From positions 32,239,001 to 32,303,000 of the forward strand of contig NC_059478.1 in the NCBI RefSeq assembly GCF_018139145.2: a stretch of DNA of 64,000 bases, read 5' to 3'. The notes under the pieces are model-generated. The model was not told the origin of the DNA, did not search any database, and saw only the letters and a list, made by a program, of their open reading frames with translations. Numbering within the stretch: the stretch's first letter is position 1; the number at the start of each line of letters is the position of its first letter. The position numbers and the translations under genes were made by a program. Source of the stretch: Gymnogyps californianus. Taxonomy: Eukaryota > Chordata > Aves > Accipitriformes > Cathartidae. Shown here piece after piece: positions 25,831 through 34,953 of this stretch.

Positions 25831-28329
25831 AATATGCGACTTACCTGTAGCTGTATGGGTGCAACCCTATTTACTCCTGGTGGTGTGTATGAGAAGGGTG
25901 ACTGAAAGCAGAGTTAAATTCCGTGTATTTAGATATTAGCTCTATCTGAGAGTCTTCAAGATCTGCAAATAAACTCTTCCTGGGAAGTTAGAACAAATGG
26001 AGAAAATGATGTGCAGGAGAGGTCAAGTGACCAGAGCAAGATGACAGGGTGAGAGCAAGGTCCCAGTCAGGAACCTCCGGTTTGCTCCCGACCGCAGTGC
26101 ACGCCGTATTTCATCCTGCCTGAAGGAAGTGGAGAAAATGATTTCATAATCTTTTGTCATGGGGTTGGGTATGCTGCAGGTCATGTGGACAAAGCCATTT
26201 GTTCAAGTAGCTTAAGCTGAGGACTCCTCAAAAGCTGTTGAAATCTTATGGCCTCTCCTTCCTCAAAGGAGTAAAGTCCTGCATCCAAAGTAAACATGGA
26301 TGGCTCCTTCCCCACTTAATCTTGAGCGCTGACCAAGACCTGCTTCTTTGTTCTCAATGGTGTCTTTTGTATCTGAGAGATTTTGCTGCTCTTTCTGCAG
26401 CATCCTTTAAGCACGGTAGGCCAAGATGAACTAAAAACTCATCTTTCACTCTGAAAATTTTACATGATTGCAGTTTGTCAAACTTTTTAAAAGCAGCAAC
26501 ATTAATAATATCTGGTGTTTTGGTGGTTTGGCCGAGTCCCTCACTGCTGGTGGTGTTGGTGTGTCACTGTCAGTATTTTGTACTGAACTATCTAACAGCT
26601 GTCTTGGCTTCCTTCCCCACTAAAACAACTGCTGCTTCACAAAGAACACAGATAATTTTGTCTTCCCTGATATTAACAGATCAAGAGAGGCCTTTGCCAA
26701 TACAAACTGATCTTTTATTTTTACAGTCTGAGAGAGATCCTTGGTAGAATTTGTTGTTCTCTTTTATTCTGTACTTGGAGACTAGTTGACATCTAATCTT
26801 TTCATTTCAAGTGATGCTGAGTGGGTGGGACATCTAGAAGGGGGATAAAAACTCTCACAAAAGAAACAAAGTTAAAAGGAACCCAAAGGCAAAACAAAAA
26901 GCCCTGCACAAGGCTCCAGAATGAAAGGGCTTGTTTAAAGGCAGAACAGTGACAGCACAGTCTTCGTCTAGGTTTTAAAAGGCAGTAAAATGAGAGACGC
27001 TGCACTGAGATTAGCGTTCATCTCCCGCCATGTCCACAAATTCCATGCTTGCTCGTGGAAAGGAGAGTGGCATCGTACACCAAATGGGAAATGCTGCTGT
27101 TCCTGCTTTAAAAGCCAGACCCGGATAAAGGTCTGCAGTATCCACAGCAGGCCGTGTTCCTCCTGTTCTACAAAACCTCTCTGTGTGGTGACAGAGGCGT
27201 TCACCACGGAGGTGTTCATGGTACAGAGTCTGCGGAGTGGGATATTGGGACGTTAACAGTGACTCCAGCAAGACTAAAATGCAAACCTCTGTATGGATGG
27301 GCTTGTTCATGAGCTTCTGGTCCAGCTGCAGGCAGTGACAGGCATCCTGGTGGGGTCAGTGGTTTAATACTCAATGGGAAGCCAGGACTTGGTACTTGGC
27401 ACCTACCATGGAAATGTCAGTGACAGAAGGTTAGATGCACCCACTATCAAACAGAAGAAAAGAGTCCTTCCTGGTGTGAAACTGCTTACTTCTGTGATCA
27501 TACTAGGTCCAGTTTTTAGTAGATTGTTTAGTAGATTAGTCAGTTTTGGATGAAAGTAAGACAATTTCAATTTGAAAATAGTGGGGGTGGGTTAGAGGAA
27601 ATTTTTAAACTCGAGTTAAATTTTGGGATGTAAAATAGGGACAATATTTGGGTTTTAATGCCATTAAAAGCAAAACTCCTGTCAAATGCATAGTATCGAA
27701 TGGCTCATCCTCCAGAATGCCCTAGGGGATTTTAGATGGTGAATCTCCCAGTAATTCAGAGATGACTTAGGTTCTCTGAAAAATCTGCTAAACACCTTGA
27801 AGACATAGCTTGTGATAGCTGCATACTATTCAGTTCCAGCAACTGGTCTTTAAAATACCTGAAGTTATGCATTGCTAGTCTATCAGGCAGAACTAAGGTC
27901 CTTTCTAGAGCACTCTCACATCTGCATGTTGTATCACAGTCATCTCAACAGTCAAAGAGCAGGCTGCCATTGCTTCCTTTCACCTGTTTCTTCTAGACTC
28001 ATCCAGCCAAAAATGTGGTGCTCTTTCCAGATGTTTCCCTAATGTCGCATCTGTGCAATAAAAGATCAGGATCTCTGGGTCTGTCTTATTTGGACTGATT
28101 GAAGGTAACCATAGGTTTCGGTGCCCCTTTGGATTTATAACAGAGGATGGACTTTATTGCAAACTGGACAGTTCAGGAGGGTGGGAGTAGCAGAATAAAG
28201 AGTTTTTCAGTAGCCAGGGTGAAATCCTGAGTTTGAGGTCAGTAAAGTGAGAATTTCACGCAATCTGATTCAAATTTAGAATTCCAAATTCAGGGCTTAG
28301 CCTTGCATACATATACATGCCTCGTTGTG

Positions 28330-28346
28330 CATACATACATACATAC
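28330..28346. repeat. (CATA)n microsatellite, short
   Basis: Four consecutive CATA units, interrupted at the end by CGTAG. Confidence 0.85.
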
Positions 28347-29064
28347 GTAGCCACTGGTCTATTTAACTGTGAAGGTTACCTCTTAGCAGAGTTGGTCACA
28401 GACTATTATTTGCAAGTTATCTTCTTGGAGTCATGATGGAAGAAAAGCAGTACAGCAGTGTGGGGGAAATCTGCTAGTTTCAGAGCAGTTAGGTAGGTAA
28501 ACAGTAATACTTCTCACTCCCTTACTCCCACATGGATAATGAGCTGAACACGTACTATGAGTAATTTGTTTTTTAAGAATTGAAATTGACCCCAGATTGG
28601 AGCATCTGTACCATACTTAATGTGTTGTTGAAGAAACTGAAGGCTCATCGTTTGAATTTGGGGAGGTGGCTGCATTTCTGTAAAATGTAATAAGATGAAA
28701 TTATGTGGGGAAAGGATCTTATGTGACAGATGCAAGAGATTATTTTTAAGGGATTACCAGAGGGCACCTGGACAGTATGGTATACTAAAAAAAACCTACA
28801 GAGGTTGCAATAGAAAGCATGCAGCCCCTCCTCCCTTACCCCAGCATCTGTCAAGCAATTCCTCCTATTTATTTATCAGGCAACCTCAATGACTTCAAGT
28901 TTCACAAATTATAAATGTTTACCTGCGAACAAAAGAGCCACCTATTAAATTGGTGGAGTATTCAGTGAGATGTTTTCTTTTGTGTTCCAGATGTACCTTT
29001 ACTTACTCTAATGATAGCAGACTGGTGTCCCCGACAGTCCCTTTGCATTTCTGTGTTACCTACT

Positions 29065-29079
29065 TGTGTGTGTGTGTGT
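29065..29079. repeat. (TG)n microsatellite, short
   Basis: About seven uninterrupted TG units. Confidence 0.85.
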
Positions 29080-29545
29080 AATACGTAAGTTGTTTCTTTG
29101 CATCTGGTGTTATTTTTGCATGCCTGGTTAAGATGCCCGCCTATCAGATTAGTATTTATTTAATGACTAGTGTTAGGTAGCAAATTAGCAACATGTAGAT
29201 TGTGTGATGTAATCTGTGTAAAGAGTAGTATATGTTAGCTAAGTAAGTAAGTTGGTCACTGTCAGGTCACCCTCTGACTGCAAATACCACACAAAGCTGT
29301 GGCAGAGTTGTTTTTTCCTCCCACTTAGAAAAGAAAGCTCTTGTGATAGCTTGTGTACCAGAGCGGTACTGTTGGCACATTGAGACTCTTTAATGGCTTT
29401 ACTATAAATAAAAGCAAAATATCTCCATGATATAATTCCTTCTGGAAATACATTGGTGGTGGTTTGTTAAATAGATGTTTTGCAGCAAGGTCAGGCTTCT
29501 CTACAATATTTGTGTGATACCAAGTGCCTGAGGCTTCTCCAAAGG

Positions 29546-29616
29546 CTGTGCCAAATGGAAGAATTTGGCACAGTCTGTGGGCTGTGTCTTGTCACAACAC
29601 AGCCGGCCAGCTGGCC
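29546..29616. repeat. Three contiguous inverted repeats
   Basis: First, CTGTGCCAAAT (29546-29556) pairs perfectly with ATTTGGCACAG (29563-29573) around a 6-nt loop; about three more pairs, one a G-T wobble, extend the stem outward. Second, GGCTGTGT (29580-29587) pairs with ACACAGCC (29597-29604) around a 9-nt loop. Third, GGCCAGCTGGCC (29605-29616) is a perfect 12-bp palindrome that begins at the base after the second stem. The stems are short for a microRNA precursor. Protein binding sites or chance are alternatives. Confidence 0.75.
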
Positions 29617-30633
29617 TCCAGGTAGAGAAACTTGATAGAAGTGGAGACCTGGCTCCCACACCAGCTCTGTCCTGAAGTCCAGGTGCAATGAGGTCCAGCC
29701 GCTTGGCTGTGTGAAGCTCAAGCCTGTATTCAAGCAAGGAGGTTTAGGCATGACCAAGATGTTTTTGTTTCAGCACTTCATCCCTCAGGAACAAAAAGAT
29801 GCATAAGGGGAATTACTGTCCCATCCTCCTGCACCACAGGTCTCAGGCTTGTCAGGGTGAACAAAAGGGAGCTATAGACAGGACCTGGGGAGGGGAGGTG
29901 GAAGAAAGCAAGCCAACGTCCATGATCTTCTCACCCCTTTCCTTACTACTGTAGATCATGACCACAGCGTGTTCACTCCCATGCCAGGTTAACCCTCTTG
30001 AGGGCTGGTTATGTGAGCACAGGACTCCAGTAGCTGATGTACAGGACCCTCCCACCATTTGCCATTTCTCCCAGGCTTCTTCATGCAAGTGCAAAAGATC
30101 CAGTTTGAATCACTAACTGTATTTCCACTCCTTGTATGTGCTAAAACTGAGTGAGCTGCTTCTGGTACAGCTCTGCGCTGAAATGGATATGCCCTTGTCA
30201 AAGCTTCTGCTTGGCTTTCAGGTTCATTTATAAACTCTATTTCAAGGTTACAGTGGAAGCACTGACATGATCTCTGCCATGGTGGTCTGACTGAGGCACA
30301 GAAGGCATAACTTTGGATAAGCATCACTTGAATAGCGTGCCCAAGCACATTTTAGTGCCTAGTCTTCCAATGGTGCCTAATAACTTGGGTTTGTTCCTTA
30401 TAGCAAATGCTTAGGCCTGACCTTTCCAAACTGCTTACATAAAATACAAATATTGAGGCTTTTTAGAGCTTAGAAAATTATTTCCAAGTGGGAGGGAAGC
30501 AAAAAATGATAACACTTCAGCTGGAAATAGGAATAAGCAACATAATTGTTTCTCTTACCTTGGTAAATATCCAGGTGAAACAATGAGTTATGATTAGCTA
30601 TACCTGTTGACAAGCACTCAGGTTCTGGAGAGT

Positions 30634-30635
<2 letters not shown>

Positions 30636-30666
<31 letters not shown>
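30636..30666. repeat. Poly-T run (31 nt)
   Basis: Thirty-one uninterrupted T, the longest homopolymer in the window. It could be the poly-A tail of a minus-strand retrocopy whose body would lie to its right, but I recognise nothing in 30667-31000. Confidence 0.9.
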
Positions 30667-30670
<4 letters not shown>

Positions 30671-30981
30671 CTTTCAGGAGTGTAAGTTCATCCCCAAACT
30701 AGCAGATCCTAAACTACTTAGGTGCATTCAAAAATTCTCCTGCAAGTCTTGGGTTAGAAACGTTGACTCATGAGAGACCTTAAAGGTTGAGCGGTTTGAA
30801 ACAAGATCAAGAACTCTAAGGCAAATTAATTACATATACTGAAACCTCTTTCTTCTAAAACCTGCTAATCCAAATGACTTGGCCAGCTGAATGGTAATGC
30901 GTTATCCCCTCTGCCACTCCTGCTGCCATGGCTACATTTTGTCTTAAGTCAAAACTTTGGCTTTAAGGAAAAACAGGGGGG

Positions 30982-30995
30982 AAAAAAAAAAAAAA
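30982..30995. repeat. Poly-A run (14 nt)
   Basis: Fourteen A, preceded by a run of six G. No element body is recognised. Confidence 0.8.
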
Positions 30996-32425
30996 GCAGC
31001 ACTCTGGTATGTCTGACTACATACTAATATTAGCAAACATAACCTTGAAATAGCATCGACGTTCGTTAATCTGAATACTGTTCTAGTCCAAAAATGCTCA
31101 GATTACTGACGTTCACCGCAATTTTCTTCCCCACGCCACTATCAATAGCAGTCTTAATACCAACCTTTGAATATACTAATTGCCTCAAACTGCCTTTAGG
31201 CAAATAAAAAATTCTGTGATGCAAGATGAGGGAAAGGAGTTGGGTTTCTGAGTAGGTTAACTTGGACGTTTTCCAGCCAGCAGATATGTATATGCCCTCA
31301 TTTAGCTGTTTACAGGTTTTCTGCTACAGGAGTTTGGTAATGCATTTTATGCCTATAGGTGGAAACTTAAGGCAAACTTGGGCACTCTGGGCTGTTCTTC
31401 AGCTGATGAAGTCATCGTGGCTCAGCAGTAGTCAAGAGCTCTTCCAGCTGACACCAGCCACTGCTTTGAGAACCTGTGAGCTGTCTTTGACCTCAGAGCT
31501 CAACTCCATCTGTAAAGTAGGTTTCATGGTTTGATACATACATACATTGAAGGTATGAGGAAGTACTCCTTGTGAAATGAAAGGTTCCAAAGGAACATCT
31601 TTTCAGTCTCTGAGAAAGTGAGAGCATGTCCTTGTATGATGTGTTTGTACATAATGTAGATTTTAAGCAAATGCTAATTGCTAAATTGTGTGTAACTGTG
31701 TCTTCAGAATGTCTTCACTCAGCCTAAGAAAACAATCTCTAATACCTACGAAATCAAAATTGTTAACTTCTTATATACAACCATGTTTGTCCTAATTGGT
31801 ATCTGTGAAGTAATTCTAGACACCCACATACAGAAAGTTAATTTAGGATTTTAAGAATTATCATTTTTTCCTAGTGCTCTCTCAGCACCAGCTACATAAA
31901 TAGATCCAGAACATAGCTAGTAAATTTAGAAGGGGCAGGCGGAGGGGACTCGGTTGTGTCTGGGTCAGCTGTGGTTGATGTCCTGGCTTCACCATGGTGG
32001 ATTCCTTGGGACGACGACAGAGCCCCGCACCCACATGCTTCACTGTTCCTCCAGAAACAGGACGTGTTCGCTGCTGTCACCTACCACCTACCCTGAGAAA
32101 CCTCAGACATGGCCAGAAGGGACACAAATTGTCATTCATCGCTCAAGGTTCTCTTAGGAGCTGTCAGTCAGTCAAGGATTATAAAAACTCAAACACAAAA
32201 AGGAAGCCTACAGAGGGTGGAAGCAAGGACAGGTAGCCTGGGAGGAACACAGAGAAATTGTCTGAGCAGCCAGGGATCAGGTTAGGAAACCCAAAGCCCT
32301 GATAGAATTAAATCTGGCCAGGGACATCAAGGGCAACAAGAAAAGCTTCTGTAGGTACGTCGGTGATAAAAGGAAGACTAGGGAAAACGTGAGCCCTCTC
32401 TGGAAGGAAACGGGAGACCTGATTA

Positions 32426-32430
32426 CCTGG
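32426..32430. repeat. Target-site duplication CCTGG, left copy
   Basis: CCTGG precedes the LTR edge TGTCCTGG and is repeated at 33019-33023. Ignoring the LTR and one copy, the CR1 sequence reads on without a gap, which confirms both edges. Confidence 0.92.
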
Positions 32431-32703
32431 TGTCCTGGTTTCGGCTGGGATAGAGTTAATTTTCTTCCTAGTAGCTGGTATAGTGCTGTGTTTTGGATTT
32501 AGTGTGAGAATAATGTTGATAACACACTGATGTTTTTAGTTGTTGCTAAGTAGTGTTTATATTAAGTCAAGGACTTTTCAGCTTCTCATGCCCAGCCAGC
32601 AAGAAGGCTGAAGGGGCACAAGAAGTTGGGAGGGGACACAGCCAGGACAGCTGACCCAAACTGGCCAAAGGGATATTCCATACCATATGACATCATGCCC
32701 AGT

Positions 32704-32710
32704 ATATAAA
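32704..32710 (+). promoter_or_regulatory. LTR TATA box
   Basis: TATATAA in the context CCCAGTATATAAACTGGG. The same context, including the palindromic CCAGT/ACTGG flanks, is conserved in the second LTR copy on the minus strand (48417-48423). Transcription from here would start around 25-30 bp downstream. Present activity is unknown. Confidence 0.7.
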
Positions 32711-32885
32711 CTGGGAGGAGTTGGTCGGGAGGGGCGGATCGCTGCTCGGGAACTAACTGGGCATGGATTGGCGAGTGGTGAGCAATTGCATTGTGCATCA
32801 CTTGTTTTGTATATTCTAATTCTTTTAGTATTATTATTGTCATTTTATTATTATCATTATCAGTATTTTCCTTCCTTTCTGTCCT

Positions 32886-32891
32886 ATTAAA
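32886..32891 (+). terminator. LTR polyadenylation signal ATTAAA
   Basis: ATTAAA lies about 175 bp after the TATA box and is conserved in the second copy (TTTAAT at 48209-48214 on the plus strand). It is the likely end of the R region. Confidence 0.6.
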
Positions 32892-33018
32892 CTGTCTTTA
32901 TCTCAACCCACGAGGGTTTGTTGTTTTTTTTTTTATTCTCTCCCCCATCCCACTGGGTGGGGGTAGTGGGCAAGCAGCTGTGTGGTGCTTATTTGCCAGC
33001 TGGGGTTAAACCACGACA

Positions 33019-33023
33019 CCTGG
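33019..33023. repeat. Target-site duplication CCTGG, right copy
   Basis: This copy of CCTGG follows the LTR end ACGACA and leads directly back into CR1 sequence. Confidence 0.92.
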
Positions 33024-34718
33024 GTTATAGAGAAGGCTGAGGTACTCAGCGACTTTTTTGCCTCAATCTTCACCGGCAAGTGCTCCAGCGACACTGCCAA
33101 AGTCGCAGAAGGCAAAGGCAGGGACTGGGAGAATGAAGAACCACCCACTGTAGAAGGTCAGATTTGAGACCATCTAAGGAACCTGAAGATGCACAAGTCC
33201 ATAGGACCTGATAAGATGCCTCCGCAGGTCCTGAGGGAACTGGCGGATGAAGTGGCTAAGCCACTATCCATCATATTTGAGAAGTCATGTCAGTCCGGGG
33301 AAGTTCCCTGAAGAAAGGGAAACATAAACCCTCATTTTGAAAAGGGAAAAAAGGAAGACCGGAGGAACTACAGGCCAGTCAGTCTCACCTCTGTGCCCGG
33401 CAAGATCATGGAGCAGATCCCCCTGGAAACTGTGCTAAGGCACATGGAAAATAATGAGGTGATTGGTGACAGCCAACATGGCTTCACAAAGGGCAAATCG
33501 TGCCTGACAAATCTGGTGGCCTTCTACAACAGGGTTACAGCGTTGGTGGATAAGGGAAGAGCAACGGACATCATCTACCTGCACTTGTGCAAAGCATTTG
33601 ACACTGTCCCGCACGACATCCTTGTCTCTAAATTGGAGAGAAATGGATTTGACGGATGGACCACTCGGTGCATAAGGAATTGGCTGGATGGTCGCACTCA
33701 AGGAGCTGCAGTCAACGGCTCGATGTCCGAGTGGAGACCCGTGACGAGTGGCGTTCCTCAGGGGTCGGTATTGGGACGGGCGCTGTTGAACATCTTTGTC
33801 GGCCACATGGACAGTGGGATTGAGTGCACCCTCAGCCAGTTTGCCGACGACACCAAGCTGTGTGGTGTGGTTGACACGCCGGAGGGAAGGGATGCCATCC
33901 AGAGGGACCTTGACAGGCTTGAGAGGTGGGCCCGTGTGAACCTCATGAAGTTCAACAAGACCAAGTTGTAAGGTCCTGCACATGGGTCGGGACAATCCCA
34001 AGCACAAATACAGGCTGGGAGATGAGTGGATTGAGAGCAGCCCTGAGGAGAAGGACTTGGGGGTATTAGTGGATGAAAAACTGAATATGAGCCAGCAATG
34101 TGCACTCACAGCCCAGAAAGCCAACTGTATCCTGGGCTGCATCAAAAGAAGGGTGGCCAGCAGGTCGAGGGAGGTGATTCTCCCCCTCTACTCCACTCTC
34201 GTGAGACCCCACCTGGAGTTCTGCGTTCAGCTCTGGGGCCCCCAACATAAGCAGGACATGGACCTGTTGGAGTGAGTCCAGAGGAGGACAACAAAGATGA
34301 TGAGAGGGCTGGAGCACCTCCCCTATGAGCACACGCTGAGAGAGTTGGGGTTGTTCAGCGTGGAGAAGAGAAGGCTCTGGGGAGACCTTAGAGCAGCCTT
34401 CCAGTACCCAAAGAGGGCCTACAGGAAAGCTGGAGAGGGCCTTTTTACAAGGGCATGTAGTGATAGGACAAGGGGTAATGGCTTTAAATGGAAAGAGGGT
34501 CAATTTAGATTAGATATTAGGGAGAAATTCTTCACTGTGAGGGTGGTGAGGCACTGGAACAGGTTGCCCAGAGAAGTTGTGGATGCCCCCTCCCTGGAAG
34601 TGTTCAAGGCCAGGTGGGATGGGGCTTTGAGCAACCTGGTCTAGTGGAAGGTGTGCCTGCCCATGGCAGGGGGGTTGGAACTAGATGATCTTTAAGGTCC
34701 CTTCCAACCCAAACCAAT

Positions 34719-34739
34719 CTATGATTCTATGATTCTATA
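34719..34739 (+). repeat. CR1 3' terminal repeat
   Basis: CTATGATTCTATGATTCTATA is the short direct repeat that ends CR1 elements in birds in place of a poly-A tail. It fixes the orientation and the 3' end of the CR1 copy. Confidence 0.92.
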
Positions 34740-34927
34740 AATAGGCTGAACAAGATAAGGAATGCATCTGGTATTCTTTATAGTTTTATTCAGTGCACTC
34801 TAAAACAACTTTGTGGTCTCATTTTTTTCTAAAACTCTGGAAACTGGAAGACCTGGTGGTTTCGTTAAGCTAAATGGTTTTGGTGACACCATTGACTGGT
34901 AGACTGTTTTTAAAAAGTACACTAGGA

Positions 34928-34953
34928 AAAGTACACTTAGTAAAGTGTACTTT
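34928..34953. repeat. Perfect 11-bp inverted repeat, 4-nt loop
   Basis: AAAGTACACTT (34928-34938) and AAGTGTACTTT (34943-34953) are exact reverse complements around AGTA. A further direct copy of AAAGTACACT lies just upstream, ending at 34923. It is an AT-rich hairpin of unknown role about 190 bp beyond the CR1 tail. Confidence 0.85.

Larger units (their letters stand above)
20258..32179. other. Unique noncoding DNA, no gene confirmed
   Basis: No recognisable gene. It holds a T/G-rich low-complexity patch (about 20587-20645), an exon-like open stretch at 23489-23608, a possible old palindromic repeat near 25795-25830, CATA and TG microsatellites (28330-28346 and 29065-29079), contiguous hairpins at 29546-29616, a 31-nt poly-T (30636-30666) and a 14-nt poly-A (30982-30995). 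Open frames are otherwise chance-like. Confidence 0.6.
32431..33018 (+). mobile_element. Solo LTR nested in CR1 (588 bp)
   Basis: The element begins TGTCCTGGTTTCGGCTGGG and ends GGTTAAACCACGACA, with TG...CA termini and the pentamer CCTGG on both sides. It contains a TATA box (32704-32710), a polyadenylation signal ATTAAA (32886-32891) downstream of it, and a T-rich stretch near 32927-32937 followed by a GGGTGGGGG block, which fits a U3-R-U5 order on the plus strand. No internal retroviral sequence remains, so it is a solo LTR. The family is, from memory, frequent in neoavian genomes; the 5-bp duplication fits ERVL-like or some other avian ERV classes. Insertion postdates the CR1 copy, since it splits it. 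A second copy lies at 48084-48691. Confidence 0.93.
32187..34644 (+). pseudogene. CR1 ORF2 reverse transcriptase, broken
   Basis: Remnant of the CR1 ORF2 polyprotein, which in an active element nicks target DNA and reverse-transcribes its RNA there. The best frame, 33393-33971, encodes the reverse transcriptase core: [10 protein letters not shown] lies just upstream (33363-33392), [13 protein letters not shown] follows, then [21 protein letters not shown] and the catalytic FADD at 33840-33851. The C-terminal region continues in another frame (33982-34644), with [15 protein letters not shown] and HWNRLPREVVDAPSLE. Breaks: an in-frame TGA at 32263-32265 where the family usually has a CGA codon, insertion of the nested LTR, a small deletion giving TGA at 33309-33311, a one-base insertion giving TAA at 33969-33971 with a frame change, and a TGA at 34273-34275 probably from CGA. 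Two of the stops fit CpG decay. No promoter or start codon is kept. Confidence 0.9.
32180..34739 (+). mobile_element. 5'-truncated CR1 LINE, split by a nested LTR
   Basis: A non-LTR retrotransposon of the avian CR1 family. The visible body starts in the linker upstream of the reverse transcriptase domain, runs through the reverse transcriptase and the C-terminal region, and ends in the CR1 3' tail: TCCCTTCCAACCC followed by ATTCTATG-type repeats at 34719-34739. A full CR1 is about 4.5 kb. Excluding the LTR insertion (32431-33018) roughly 2.0 kb remains, so the 5' part including the endonuclease domain is missing, the usual outcome of incomplete reverse transcription. The exact 5' edge is uncertain by some tens of bases. 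The copy cannot move itself. Confidence 0.93.

Noticed and set aside
32431..33018. LTR as one end of a full provirus
   Set aside because: CR1 sequence follows immediately after the duplication at 33019, so no internal retroviral region is present.
33393..33971. CR1 reverse transcriptase frame as a working gene
   Set aside because: It starts at a GTG inside the domain, the upstream part is broken by stops and an LTR, and it ends at a frameshift.
33435..34145. 236-codon minus-strand frame
   Set aside because: It is the antisense shadow of the CR1 reverse transcriptase region.
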